Source: Plotosus lineatus (lineage: Eukaryota; Chordata; Actinopteri; Siluriformes; Plotosidae). Taken from it: 64,000 nucleotides of DNA. Below the pieces are notes generated by a model. It was not told where the DNA came from and ran no database searches. It worked only from the letters and a program-made list of their open reading frames with translations. Position 1 is the first letter of the stretch, and each line of letters starts with the position of its first letter. Shown in pieces: positions 44,851 to 57,715 of this stretch. A program made the position numbers and the translations under genes. The stretch lies in assembly GCA_024760905.1 (NCBI GenBank), contig CM045729.1:62866080-62930079 (forward strand), written 5' to 3'.

Positions 44851-46225
44851 CAGAGACTTAGTTACTGAGATAAATGATGTAATAATTCTAGGAAACATCA
44901 TGCCCTGATGAAATGAAGTTGGTATCTTCTCCAATCCCGTTTGCTGGTTTCCAGCGCATCTGATAAAGAGGGATTTTGAGCAATGTATTGCTGTCCATGT
45001 CTTTTTGTGTGCAGGAAATGTACACATGTTGTCTCAGTGAGAATCTCTTTCAGTGAATACTTAATGAAGCATCTCCTAGTGAGGACCTTTCGAAGATAAC
45101 TCCAAATGAGAACATTTTCAAGGTAAGAATATTCATATATCTTGCTCTTGTAATTTGCTCTAAAATCTAAAGTGTGTTTGTTTGTTTGTTTGTTTTACAT
45201 ATTTTTTATTATGGAAATGCAATTTTCCATGCTTACTGGAAATATATCAGCATTCAGTGTCATTCAAAATGGATTACGACTTAAATACCATATTCTGTTT
45301 CCTCCTTCATCGGTGGCTAAACAAACAACTCGAAAAATCATGTTGAGTTAGTGATGATTAAGAACATACTTTCTAGATATTTTCTAGATGCAAGATGTTG
45401 TCTTGAATCACCCGAGAGGAAAATAGAATTAGTAATGCCCTAACTAATAAATAATAATTAAGAAGTGAAGAAGGAATTGAATCAATCTCTCTGTCCATTC
45501 ATTGATATGTTCTGGGTCTTTTTTGGTTTGCCCCCCTTAGAAATATAGATAATTTGTGTAGGTATGTTTTCAACCATTTCCAAATTACACCATTCTTGTT
45601 TCCTTGAAATATGTTTACGACACAACATTATTTTCAGTGTATGTAGGATAGACGTCATTATCATCCTGTTTAATCCGGGGTCGGGTCACGGGGGCAGTAG
45701 CCTAAGCAACAAGGTCCAGACATCCAGGTTTTTTGTTGTTGTTGGGTTTTTTATTTAGGAAAAACTTGTGAATCTTTATCCAAAAGCAATGTTCACTCTG
45801 GATGTATATGAGGCCACATGACTAAACTGATATCCACTGCGTAAGCAGAAGTGCACAGGCATTCATGCAAAATGTTAAACTGCAATAACAAGGTTTACAG
45901 GTTTCAAAGGTTTACTTATATGCACTTTAACTGCTCACAGATTATGCACCAGAATATAAGAACCTTAATTTTTATGGCTAGTGTGGCTGTCAATATCCCA
46001 GAATTATGCAAACCACCAGGCATATGTTTGCAGAATCCAGAAAATAGACTCCATTTAAACAACAACAGTGCAAACGTTATCATATAGCGAATCTATTTTA
46101 TTCAATGTATTAATCAGGAAGGAACTCTTTCAACACTTTGAAACTCTGCAAAAAATACATGAGCTACGACAATAAAACAAAGCATAGCATTAGTATTGTT
46201 AACTAAATCAAGGGAATATATACCT
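44851..46225. other. Intergenic sequence without recognised features
   Basis: Only a (GTTT)n tract near 45178 stands out. Confidence 0.4.
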
Positions 46226-46500
46226 AATCTGGCAGTATGGTGGTACAGTAGTCAGTACTTCTATCTCACAGCCCAAAGGTCCTGGGTTCGAGCACCACTT
46301 CCAGTGAGGATGGTTCTGTGTAGAGTTTGCATGTTCTGTCCATGCTTTTGTGGATTTCTCCATGTAAGCCAGGTTCCTTCCATAGTCTACAGACATGCAC
46401 ATTAGCCTAATTGGATATTCTCAATTGTATCTTGGTCTGAACATGTGTGCAAATTGACTGTGTCTGTATACCCGGCGATTGTCTGAATGAACTCTGCCTT
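46226..46500 (+). repeat. SINE-B copy
   Basis: Head ggcagtatggtggtacagta, cctgggttcgagcaccactt (B box), then tagagtttgcatgttctgtc. Confidence 0.75.
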
Positions 46501-46728
46501 TTAGAAACGATGTACAGTACATGTCTGTTTTCATATAAAGAGAGAAAGTGAGAGTGTTCAGTTGAAGGCATGTGTGGAGATGATAAATTCCAGGTTTGAA
46601 GTGATGAACTTTGAGCTGTCCTGATGATCAAGTACGCACCAAGTACGAATCATGTATGAAATCCAATCACAATTGTTAACTGAAGATACTAATATCCTCA
46701 TGGTTAGTTTCTTTCAAATGCTCAAGTA

Positions 46729-46771
<43 letters not shown>
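46729..46771. repeat. (CT)n and (TA)n microsatellite
   Basis: About 11 CT and 11 TA units immediately before a SINE. Confidence 0.9.
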
Positions 46772-47090
46772 ACTGGTGGTAAGCCGCTGGATTCCCAAGG
46801 TTGGGGGTTCAACCCCTAATGTCAGCAGGTTGTCACTGCTGTCTCCCCAGGGATTATCAAAGGTTAGTCATGTCTCTCACTGTCTATGGTGTGAGTCATG
46901 TAAAATAACCATTGCTGACTCTTGTCAAAAGTAGGCTGCATAGCCATCAGTGTGTTTATGCCCTGTGATGGCCTAGCAAGCTGTCCAGGTGTACTCTGCC
47001 TTTGACTTAGATGGGCACCAGCCTCTCTACAACCCTAATTAGGATTAAGCAGTTCAGAAAATGAATGGAAGAATGAATGAATGAATATAT
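46772..47090 (+). repeat. Composite SINE-A/SINE-B copy 2 (longest)
   Basis: SINE-A head and middle (gttgggggttcaacccctaa, accattgctgactcttgtca) run to cagtgtgtttatgccctgtg and then into the SINE-B 3' half, ending gaatgaatgaatgaat. Confidence 0.85.
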
Positions 47091-47096
47091 ACGCAC

Positions 47097-47763
47097 TTCC
47101 CTCAACAATTATTGTGACCCTTGATGTGTTTTTTACCTTCTAATAAATTCAGTTTTTTTTCTCTAAATAATACAATGGGGGGAAAATTAGTTATAAAGTG
47201 CATTTTGTCAGTGTGGGAAAAAAATTCCACATGAAGAAATAATTCTTTTACAATACATAATGTGTGCCACAATTATGAGCACCCCTAATGATAATACTTT
47301 GTACGAACCCCTTTTCCCAACAAAACAGCGCCTAATGTTCTCCTATAATGTTTCACTAGATGGGAGAATGCAGAAAGAGAGATCTTCGACCATTCCTCTT
47401 TGCACAGTCTCTCTAAATCACTTCAGCTCTGTGCAGGTGCAGGTGAGGGGCTATTTTCTTGTAGTCATTGCCGGACTTGTGAAGGTTGGCACAAATCTGC
47501 CTTGATTAAATAATGTGTTCCTTTGACTTTCCCATATTGAAGAATGGATAAAAGAAATGGCCTCGAATTTGTTTGGGGTGCCAATAATTGTGGAACAAAT
47601 GATTTCATGAGAAATAATTATTTCCTATTCAGGGATTTTTTCCACTTAAAATTCATTTGAGTCAAAGGTTACATTTGTCTACAATTTTCAGTGTGAGTAT
47701 GTTTCAGAACTAAAAATTTGTAAGGTTTTTAACAAAAAAGGGGTTCAAATAAGTATAGAGGAA

Positions 47764-47765
<2 letters not shown>
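47097..47765. mobile_element. Possible Tc1/mariner-type remnant
   Basis: tccctcaacaattattgtga on one side and ggtgccaataattgtggaac on the other are typical of degraded fish Tc1-like elements. I cannot pair the ends cleanly. Confidence 0.35.
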
Positions 47766-47799
<34 letters not shown>

Positions 47800-47804
<5 letters not shown>

Positions 47805-48660
47805 GATATATAGAGGCTATACAGCTAGGATATACAGCTACCTAACACAACACTGGTTGCTAACTACAGCTAGTGAAGAGCACTGAAAGCAGGGTGTGTA
47901 CTTAGAGCTGATGTTGCATGTCATTGGATCACATTACATATTATTATTATTATTATTATTATAATCTATTTTCTGAACTGCAATACCAACATACATGCAT
48001 AGTGATGCTTGATGGTTTGTAAACTCTTTAGAATTCTAGAATAAATATGACTGAAAACCTCTTCAGAATTTCACATAGAAGTCCTAGGAGTAGTTTAAGA
48101 AAAATAAAACAAGAAACAAGACACTATATTACACTTTTTTTTTTTTTTACAAAAAATAAAAAAAACTAAAAAAAAAAAAAAAGATCCAATGTTACATATT
48201 GAGTACTTGAGTGGTAAAGTAAGTGAACTTTGTGTTCAAACACCCTGTGTTGTAATAACTGTGTAATTTTAGTCCACTGCACTGGAAGTAAAAATTTACC
48301 TTTAAGATGCTGGTGGGTTTCCTCAAATGAACGGCTTAAACATTATTTCCATTGCATTAAGACAAGTCAGGACTTTGAATAGGTCATTCCAAAATTCTAC
48401 ATTTATTCTTTTTAAAAGGAATGCCTTCTAAACTCTTCCGTTACTGAAAGTATGCATATTTTCATGATCATGTGGTTTTTACTTATGTTTTCAAAGTCAC
48501 AATCTGCTAAAATCCATTAATTGGTTTGCTCTGGCCTGTTTGAAAAGGCCACCATTCGATATACCATGAGCTTCACTTCCAGAAGAGTGAGAAATCATGA
48601 GTAACACATGTGAACACATTATTTCCTTTACAGCAAGATAACTGAAAAGAGTAACTGGTC
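47800..48660. other. Intergenic sequence with simple repeats
   Basis: (ATT)n at 47940-47962 and A-rich tracts at 48134-48183. Nothing else seen. Confidence 0.4.
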
Positions 48661-48669
48661 ACAGGAGAT

Positions 48670-49790
48670 GCAGCTTAAGCAGTGAGGTCCAGATGTTGAC
48701 CCATCACTTGATCTAGCTCTTCCAGGAGGACAGTGAGGAATTCTCAAATCAGTCAAGAAACATCCAGCATCCAGTCCCTCCAGTTCTTGGTCAATTCTCT
48801 TCCGGTTGGACATGCCTGAAACCCCGCACCAGGTAGCCATTCATGAGGCATTCTAATCAGATACCCAAGCCACCTTAACTGGCCCCTCTCAATGTGGAGA
48901 AGCAATGGTTCAACTCTGAGCTTATCACGGATGGCTGAACTACTCACACTATCTCAGAAGCTCACTTCAGCATCTTGTATCTGTGATCTTGTTCTGACAG
49001 TCATTAGCCAAAGCTCGTGACCATAGATGAGGGTTGGAACGTAGATTGAGTGGTAAATTGAGAGCTTTGCCTTCCAGCTTAGCTCCTGCTGCAGCATGAC
49101 ACACCAGTATAAGCTCCACTTTACAAACGAACCTGCACCAGTCTACCTGTCGATCTCCTGCACTCGTGAACAAGACCCCGAAATACTTAAACTTCTCCAC
49201 TTGGGGCAGAAGTTCATTTTAAGGCCTTGAGGGTGCATTCTACCTTTTACCAGCAAAGAACCATGGCCTTGGACCTTGAGGTGCTGATTCTTCTCCCAGC
49301 CTCTTCAAATGAGAGCTGGAGGTCCCAGCTTGATGAAGTCAAAAGGACAAAATCATCTGCAAAAAGCAAAGACAAGATCCAATGGCCACCGAACAAAAAC
49401 CCATCAACTCTGCAGCTGCACCTAGAAATTCTTGTCCATAAAAATTATAAACAGAATCGGTGACATAGATCAGCCTTGGTGGACTCACCAGAAACAGATT
49501 TGACCTGTTGTTACTGTACCAATGTGGACCAAGCTCTTACTCCGGCAATACAGAGATCGAATGGCCCATAGCAACAGGTCCGGCACCCCATACTCCTGGA
49601 GCACACCCCACAAGACACAAGAGGAAGGACACAGTTGAAAACTTTCTCTAAATCCACAAAATTCATGTGGACAAATTTGGCAAACTTCCATACATCCTCC
49701 AGGATGCTGTAGAGTTGGTGGAGAGTGCTGCGGCCAGGAAAAAATCCATATGGTTAATCCTTAATCCAAGGTTCAACCACCGGTTGACTG
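48670..49790 (-). mobile_element. Second LINE family (as at 6290), reverse transcriptase 3' half
   Basis: On the - strand: GVLFTSAGDRQVDWCRFVCK, SSSAIRDKLRVEPLLLHIER, GQLRWLGYLIRMPHEWLPGA. Many stops. Joined at about 49790 to an RTE LINE in the same orientation. Confidence 0.75.
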
Positions 49791-50937
49791 TTTCTACACC
49801 ATACAACATCACTGGCCTCAACACTGTCTTGTACACTTTTCCTTTCATTCTTGCCGATACCCTCCTATCACACATCACACCGGACACTTTTCTCCAACCA
49901 TTCCAACCTGCCTGCAGACGCTTCTTCACCTCTTTTCCACACTCTCCATTGCTCTGGATTGTTGAGTCTAAGTACTTAAAATCCTCCACCTTCTTTATCC
50001 CTGCTCCCTGTAACCTCACCTTTCCTCTTGGGTCCTTGTCATCCACACACATGTATTCTGTATTACTGAGGCTAATCTTCATTCCTCTCCTTTCCAAAGC
50101 ATACCTCCACCTCTCTAGATTTTCCTGCACTTGTTCTCTGCTCTCACTACAGATCATAATGTCATCTGAAAACATCATAGTCCATGGGGAATCGTGTCTA
50201 ACTTCGTCTGTCAGCCTGTCCATCACCATAGCAAACAAGAAGGGGCTCAGAGCTGACCCTTGATGCAATCCCACCTCCACCTTGAACTCCTCTGCCACAC
50301 CGACAGCACACCTCACCACTGTCTTATATCTCTCACACATGTCCTGCACCACTCTAACATACTTCTCTGCCACTCTCGACTTCCTTATGCAATACCACAG
50401 TTCTTCTCTCAGCACCCTGTCATATGCTTTCTCCAGATCCACAAAGGCACAATGCAGCTCCTTCTGACCTTCTCTGTACTTCTCTATTAATATCCTCAAA
50501 GCAAACACTGCATCTGTGGTGCTCTTTCTTGGCATGAAACCAAACTGTTGTTCACAAATGCTGACCTCTGCCCTTAGTCTAGCTTCCACTATTCTTTCCC
50601 ATAACTTCATCATATGGCTCATCAACTTTATCCCTCTGTAGTTGCCACAACTCTGCACTCCTCCCATGTTTTTTAAAATGGGCAGCAACACACTTTCCTT
50701 CCATTCCTCCGGCATCCTCTCACTCTCTAAAACCTTGTTGGATGTTCTTGTCAGAAAACCTACTTCTACCTCTCCTCGACACATCCATGCCTCCACTGGT
50801 ATGTCATCAGAACCAACTGCCTTTCCACTCTTCATTGTCTTCAATGCCCTCCCCACTTCACCCTTACTAATCTTTGCTATTTGCTGGTCCTCAACGGTCA
50901 CTTCTTCTATTCTTTTTTTCTCTCTCATTTTCCTCAT
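49663..50937 (-). pseudogene. Chimeric LINE open frame, 424 codons
   Basis: About 380 residues of RTE reverse transcriptase, then about 44 residues read out of frame or in frame from the second LINE (NRWLNLGLRINHMDFFLAAA). The catalytic box is FSDD. It looks like a chance fusion, not a host gene. Confidence 0.75.
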
Positions 50938-50998
50938 TCATCAGCTCTTCAAAGTACTCTGTCCATCTTCCCAGGACACTTCTGTCGAAGGCTGTAAG
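49790..50998 (-). mobile_element. RTE-like LINE, internal fragment (reverse transcriptase)
   Basis: An open frame from 50937 covers KSGKAVGSDDIPVEAWMC, motif A, motif B and FSDDIMICS (Ala of FADD replaced by Ser). It continues without a stop across the junction into the other LINE, ending at 49663. Both the RTE 5' and 3' ends are missing. Confidence 0.88.
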
Positions 50999-51719
50999 GT
51001 TTAATTAAATGACAAAACAATTTTCAAGGTATCTCTGCTGTGCAGCGGCAGGAAATACTATGAATGTACTGCATGAGAGCAATTGCGTCTACTGCATGAG
51101 AGCAATTGCATCTGTCTGCATATTTTGCCTGGTCACATGACCCTAATGAAATTCACCTATACAATACAGGGCACTTACTCATACCTGATTGTCATCCAGT
51201 TCATTTCAATGCCTGGCCCCATCTACACATTCAACTTACAGTAATTTCTACTTGTCACAAGCTGAAGAGGGAGACAAACACACACTCTTGATGAAGAGAT
51301 TATTGAAAACTGGCAAATAAAACAAAATGAGAACAGAAATGAGAAACCTGGCAAGCAACATGAAAAAAAACAGGTCTGAAACCAGCAAGGCTATGCAAGG
51401 AACATAGGACACGCAGAAGGAAAACAAAAAAGAAGAAACCGAAATTAAACATCTTGTAATGACTACTACATGGTGTATTATTACGCAGAATGATTAGTGC
51501 AAGAGGTGGCCTGATATTCACGTTTTTATTATGTGCCCCAGGTGTGCGCTATGCACCATGAGAAATGCAGTTTGTCAGCATATTAGTAAGTAACTGTGAC
51601 ATTTATCCTAAGGAATCATATACTTTTTCCTCTCACAGATAAATGATATTGGATAATTTCTCTTGATCTATTCATTGGACTTCTGATGATATTTTGGGTC
51701 ATATTATTTAAGCAGAAAT
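50999..51719. other. Intergenic sequence without recognised features
   Basis: A short direct repeat actgcatgagagcaattgc occurs twice near 51069 and 51091. No exon seen. Confidence 0.4.
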
Positions 51720-52000
51720 GCAAATGACATATTGAATCTTGTGCTGTTGGACTCAGACCATATTATTTACCTAGGGAATTTTCATCTTACTGACTGTTTA
51801 TGTTCCTTCTTCTGCCAACCCCACAGCTGCATGTGGTACAGTTCATTTTACCATAGCTGTGTTACAGATTCAGCACCTGAGTGCTTTCAGTGTGATCATG
51901 GGTGACTTCAACCATGTCACCTTGGACACTACACTGCCAAACTTCGTGCAGTATGTGGACTGTCCCACCAGAGAGGAGGGAACTTTAGACCTGTTGTATG

Positions 52001-53317
52001 TATAACACCAGCTTAGTATAGCTGTGCTAGATTATATGCTAGGTTCTAGAGGAGTAGAATGAATTATAGAGATTTAAAGTTGAACAGCTGGCAGATTTAT
52101 TACAATTTCACAATAGCACAAGAAATAGTGCAAACAATGTGTAGAGCGCTCTTTACAAAATAAAAATAAAGTAGGCTTAGAGTCTCTGAGGTTCGAACCC
52201 TTAAAGTTTGATTTGTGTGAGTTCGGGAGGTCTTTTCCAGGATTGTGATCCGTTTGGGAAAAAGTGGTTTTATTTGTTCTTATCTGGGATCCTGTGATTT
52301 GAAGTGGTTGGGTCTGTAGATCCACTCTCGCATCCAGAACAGCTGGCCACACTGCTTCTGGATCCGCCAAGAGTTCTCACTGGGTTTGGCTCGCCATCCG
52401 TGTCCGAAACCAGCTTCAAGATCAGATCCAGGTCCACTTAAAAACCAGTCTGCACATGCTGTACAGACACAATGAATAAAATATTTCTTAACAGTAGTTT
52501 CTGAATAAAATGAGATCTCATAAAATGTTCAAATTCTTTTACATTGCTGTTTTAACACTGGTTTTACTTCCATGAATTCAAAATGTATTGCTATGTAGCA
52601 TAACAAACAACCACAATATTTATTTAACACTTTTTTCAAGGCATATGAAATTAAATTATTTCAAGTTTGTAACTTAATTGTTTTTAACAACTTATTTCTA
52701 TGAAATAACACATAAATGAAATGACAAAAGTGCATGAAAGGCACTGAATGGAATGTAATACAAAACAAAAGTGCTTATCTGCACTACTTTAGTGCATTAG
52801 CAAAAGTGCTTCAACAAAAGCATTTAGAAAAATAAAATGTAAGGCTCATTTTGTGCACAGCACAATCTTTGTTGTGTACTCCGACTGGTTTTAGCTTTTT
52901 GGAGACAAAAAATAGTGCACACAGTTTTAAAAGTCACCATGTGTAAAGTTAGCATAGGTTTTAAGCTAGCTTCATGTTGTAATGACTCACCGGAGTTTCC
53001 AAGAAAACAAACACACTCCACCCGGTTTGATTGAGAGAGAATAAAACACATGCAAGGCTCTGAAAAATAGATAAACTTAGTTAAAACTTGTTAAAAGTTC
53101 ACTTAAACACATTTTGGATCGTTTGACTCACTTGTGTAGCTTGTCAAGTGCTCTGTGTGTCCTGCTCTGCAGCATGCTCTGCTGTGCTTAGCTAGGTGCA
53201 TGCAGCATGTGCTTATGATGCGTTCAAGGGGACTAGGAAAACTATAGTGCTTTCAGGGAGCATTAGGGTTTTTTTTTTACCAATAAAATTAGTAACCATG
53301 TATTTATATGGGTTACA
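52001..53317 (-). mobile_element. Solo LTR of a Ty3/gypsy-type element (1317 bp)
   Basis: Its first about 440 bp match 63689-64000 (tagctgtgctag, gattgtgatccgtttggga, cctgtgatttgaagtggttg). On the - strand it starts TGTAACCC and ends GGTGTTATA, where the other copy ends GGTGTTACA. TATG flanks both sides. Removing it restores the LINE reading LLY-ENTKD, which fixes its borders. Confidence 0.85.
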
Positions 53318-53344
53318 TATGAAAACACTAAGGACAACTACAGT

Positions 53345-53361
53345 CCCCCCCCCCCCCCCCC
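53345..53361. repeat. Poly-C run
   Basis: About 17 C within the L2-like LINE, replacing the usual proline-rich codons there. Confidence 0.9.
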
Positions 53362-54550
53362 TACTGGGGAGATCAGACCACAACTTAATTTATCTCTCTT
53401 CATGTTATTTGCTTGTCAAGAAGAGGCAGCCCGTGAACTATTAGGAGATAGGCAAAGGGGGCCATTGAGCAGCTACAATTTGCTTTTCAAACTACAGATT
53501 GTCCCATGCTCTGTAAGTCACACCATGATAACATTGATGGACTTACTGAGTGCATTTCACAGTACATTAATTTCTGAACCAATGCCATTGTCCTAGCTCA
53601 GGCAGTAATTGTTATTTAGGAAAAAGGTTATTTAGGTAGTGCTCAACAATTACAAGAAGATGGAATTCAAGCCTGGCAACAGAAAGGAGGTGAAAATGAT
53701 CCAAAGTTCCAAGAGAGTCAAGAGAATCAAAGGGCAATTACAGGAGAAATCTGAAGTGGAAATACCTACATAACAACATGAGAGAGGTTTGAAGTGGTAT
53801 GAAGACAATCACTGGTTTGAAGCCATCCACCTGCAGAGAAGCGGAGAGTGGTGAGGACAGGTCCAACAGGCTGAATGACTTCTGCGTGGACAGCACTGTG
53901 CCAACACGGAGGGTACGGTGCTTCTCTAACAACCACCCGTGGGTCACCCCTGAGCTTAAAGTCCTCCTGAACCAGAAGAAGAGGTCTTTCATCTCAGGGG
54001 ATAGAGAGGAGCAGAAGAAGGTCCAGCGTGAGCTCTAGTAGAGGATCAGGAGGGCCAAGAAGGACTATGGGAAGAAGATGGAGGAGAAGCTGGCTCAGAA
54101 CAATGTGCAGGACGTCTGGAGAGGACTAAAGACCATGTCTGAATTTGGGCAGTGTCAGAGGGACAGCTGCTGGTGACCAGCGCTGGACGGATGAATTAAA
54201 CTGTTCCTTCAACAGGTTTGATTCCCCCCTCTCCCTCTGCCCCCCCCTCCCTGCCCCCCCTTCACATGTCTCCAGACCAGCAGACACCTTCCCCCTTCCC
54301 AGGCCAACTTCACCTGACTGCAGCCCTACAGACACATCCCCCTCCCTCTGCAGCCCACCCCAGTCCCCCCAAGTCAGACCAGGTGAGGAGACAGTTGAGG
54401 TGACTAAATCAGAGGAAATCTGCAGGACCAGATGGCATCAGTCCCAGGCTGCTGAGGACCTGTGCAGACCAGCTCTGTGAGGTCCTATGCCAACTGTACA
54501 ACCTGAGCCTCAGCCTGGAGAAGGTTCCCATCCTGTGGAAGACCTCCTGT

Positions 54551-54925
54551 GTGGTCCCGGTTCCCAAAACAGCTCAAGCGAAGGAACCGGCCCACTACAG
54601 ACCTGTCGCCCTGACCTCCCACCTCATGAAGACCATGGAGAGGCTCCTCCTTGACCACCTCCGCTCTATGGTGAACCCCACCCTAGACCCGCTGCAGTTC
54701 GCCTACAGGCCCAACATCGGGGTAGAAGACGCCATCATCTATCTTCTGCAGCGGGCGCTCACCCACCTGGAGATCGCCGGTAGCGCTTTGAGGGTCATGT
54801 ACTTTGACTTCTCCAGTGCCTTCAACACCATCAGGCCGGCGCTTCTGCGGGGGAAACTGGAGGACGCGAGAGTGGACGGACAACTTGCTGCCTGGATCAT
54901 CGACTACCTCACTGACCGTCCATAG
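54551..54925 (+). pseudogene. L2-like LINE reverse transcriptase fragment
   Basis: 124 codons with ALTSHLMKTMERLLLDHLRS and MYFDFSSAFNTIRPALLRGK; ends at a stop where DRPQYV is expected. Confidence 0.85.
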
Positions 54926-55981
54926 TACGTGCAGCTGTGAGTCAAAGGTGGCAGTTTGCAGCATGGGGCACCCCAGGGCACCGTCCTCTCACCCGTCCTT
55001 TTCACCATTTACACCTCAGACTTCACCTATAACATGGACAGCTGCCACCTCCAGAAGTTCTCTGACGACTCCGTCATCGTGGGCCGTGTGTCAGAGGGGA
55101 ACGAGCTGGAGTATCGGTCGGTCATCGTCGACTTTGTGGACTGGTGTGAGCACAACCACCTGTGTTTGAACACTAAGAAGACGAAGGAGATGGTGGTCGA
55201 CTTCAGGAGAAGCACTCTAACAAACACACACACACTCATTGGTGAACATCCAGGGACAGGACATTGAGACAGTGGACAGTTTGAAGTACCTGGGCGTTCA
55301 CCTCAACAATAAACTGGACTGGTCCCACAACACTAGCACCCTGTACAAGAAGGGCCAGAGTCGCCTCCACCTTCTGAGGAGACTTAGGTCCTTCGGAGTA
55401 TGTAGACCTCTGCTCAGGACATTTTATGACTCTGTGGTAGCTCTGCAATCCTCTACGCTGCCGTCTACTGGGTCCCGGGCAGCACAGAGTGGGACAGAAA
55501 GAGACTGAACAAGCTGGTCAGGAGGGCCAGCGCTGTCCTCGGCTGCCCACTGGACTCTGTGGAGGAGGTGGGTGACAGGAGGATGGTAGCCAAGCTCACA
55601 TCCATCATGGACAACAGCTCTCACCCACTGCACCAGACTGTGGAGAAGCTGATCAGCTCCTTCAGTGGACGACTGAGACGTCCTCAGTGCAGGAAGGAGC
55701 GCTACCGCAGGTCTTTCATCCCCACCGCTGTCAGACTGTACAAGGCCACTTTGTAACTGTTTGTGAAAATACCGGTTATGTGCAATAAAAACCCATGCAC
55801 TTTAATCAACCACACCTACCCCACTGACTGAACCATATCAATCCATCTACTCTGCCGTCAGATACACGTGCACTTGTATATCAGCCAGTCTACAAAGTTT
55901 TTTATTGTATATTACTTTTATACTATTTATGGAACTATGTATTTCTTCTTCTTCTTCTTCTTTTACTTTCGGCTGCTCCCT

Positions 55982-57715
55982 TCAGGGGTCGCCACAGCAA
56001 ATCATCCGCCTAAACCTCACCCTGTCCTCCGCATCTTCTTTTCTGACTCCAACGACCTTCATGTCTTCCTTCACCACATCCATAAATCTCTTCTTCGGTC
56101 TTCCTCGAGGCCTTCTGCCTGGTAGTTCCAACCTCAGCATCCTCCTGCCAATATACTCACTATCCCTCCTCTGTACATGTCCAAACCATCTCAATCTAGC
56201 CTCTCTGACTTTGTCTCCAAAACATCTTACGTGGGCTGTCCCTCTGATATACTTATTTCTGATCCTATCCATCCTCGTTACTCCCAGGGAGAACCTCAAC
56301 ATTTTCATCTCCGCTACCTCCAGCTCTGCCTCCTGCCTTTTCCTCAGCGCCACTGTTTCTAAGCCATACAACATCGCTGGCCTCACCACCATCTTGTACA
56401 CTTTTCCCTTCATTCTTGCTGACACTCTCCTATCGCACATCACACCGGATACTTTTCTCCAACCATTCCAGCCTGCCTGCACACGCTTCTTCACCTCTTT
56501 TCCACACTCTCCATTGCTCTGGATTGTTGAGCCTAAGTACTTAAAATCCTCCACCTTCGTTATCTCTGCTCCCTGTAACATCACCGTTCCTCTTGGGTCC
56601 TTCTCATTCACACACATGTATTCTGATTTTCTGAGGCTAACCTTCATTCCTCTCCTTTCCAGGGCATACCTCCACCTCTCTAGATTTTCCTGCACTTGTT
56701 CTCTGCTCTCACTACAGATCACGATGTCATCTGCAAACATCATAGTCCATGGAGATTCTTGTCTCACCTCGTCTGTCAGCCTGTCCATCACCATAGCAAA
56801 CAAGAAGGGGCTCAGAGCTGACCCTTGATGCAGTCCCACCTCCACCTTGAATTCGTCGGTCACACCGACAGCACACCTCACCACTGTCTTACATCTCTCA
56901 TACATGTCCTGCACCACTCTAACATACTTCTCTGCCACTCCAGACTTCCTCATGCAATACCACAGTTCTTCTCTCGGCACCCTGTCATATGCTTTTTCCA
57001 GATCCACAAAGGCACAATGTAGCTCCCTCTGACCTTCTCTGTACTTCTCTATTAACATCCTCAAGGCAAACATTGCATCTGTGGTGCTCTTTCTTGGCAT
57101 GAAACCAAACTGTTGTTCACAAATGCTCACCTCTGCCCTTAGTCTAGCTTCCACTATTCTTTCCCATAACTTCATCGTATGGCTCATCAACTTTATCCCT
57201 CTGTAGTTGCTGCAACTCTGCACGTCTCCTTTGTTCTTAAAAATGGGCACCAGCACACTTCTCCTCCACTCCTCCGGCATCTGCTCACTCTCTAGTACCT
57301 TGTTGAATGTTCTTGTCAGAAAATCTACTGCTACCTCTCCTAGACACTTCCATACCTCCACAGGTATATCATCAGGACCAACTGCCTTTCCATTCTTCAT
57401 CCTCTTCAATGCCCTTCTCACTTCACCCTTACTGATCTTTGCTACATCCTGCTCCTCAATGGTTACCTCTTCTACTCTTTTTTCTCTCTCATTTTCCTCA
57501 TTCATAAGCTCTTCAAAGTACTCTTTCCATCTTCCCAGCACACTTCTGTCATTAGTCAATACAGTTCCCTCTCTGTCCTTTATCAATCTAACTTGCTGCA
57601 CGTCCTTCCCATCTCTATTTCTCTGCTGTGCCAACCTGTATAGATCATTTTCTCCCTCTTTACTATCCAACCTATCATACAAGTCATCATACGCCCTCTG
57701 TTTGGCCTTAGCCAT
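55982..57715 (-). CDS. RTE LINE reverse transcriptase region (577 codons)
   Basis: Runs from AKAKQRAYDDLYDRLDSKEG through [39 protein letters not shown] (motif A), [20 protein letters not shown] (motif B), [14 protein letters not shown] (motif C) and [20 protein letters not shown] to the basic C-terminus [20 protein letters not shown]. No internal stop, the only such RT in the window. With the upstream frame it forms the single long ORF expected of RTE elements, apart from one frameshift. Confidence 0.92.
   Translation of the reverse strand: MAKAKQRAYDDLYDRLDSKEGENDLYRLAQQRNRDGKDVQQVRLIKDREGTVLTNDRSVLGRWKEYFEELMNEENEREKRVEEVTIEEQDVAKISKGEVRRALKRMKNGKAVGPDDIPVEVWKCLGEVAVDFLTRTFNKVLESEQMPEEWRRSVLVPIFKNKGDVQSCSNYRGIKLMSHTMKLWERIVEARLRAEVSICEQQFGFMPRKSTTDAMFALRMLIEKYREGQRELHCAFVDLEKAYDRVPREELWYCMRKSGVAEKYVRVVQDMYERCKTVVRCAVGVTDEFKVEVGLHQGSALSPFLFAMVMDRLTDEVRQESPWTMMFADDIVICSESREQVQENLERWRYALERRGMKVSLRKSEYMCVNEKDPRGTVMLQGAEITKVEDFKYLGSTIQSNGECGKEVKKRVQAGWNGWRKVSGVMCDRRVSARMKGKVYKMVVRPAMLYGLETVALRKRQEAELEVAEMKMLRFSLGVTRMDRIRNKYIRGTAHVRCFGDKVREARLRWFGHVQRRDSEYIGRRMLRLELPGRRPRGRPKKRFMDVVKEDMKVVGVRKEDAEDRVRFRRMICCGDP

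Noticed and set aside
47260..47505. 81-codon + frame
   Set aside because: Lies inside a probable degraded DNA transposon; no transposase motif can be recognised.
55905..56828. 307-codon + frame opposite the RTE LINE (and similar long + frames at 8626-9261, 9712-10192, 57207-57905 and 57808-58428)
   Set aside because: They are shadows on the antisense strand of the LINE protein, repeated opposite every copy.
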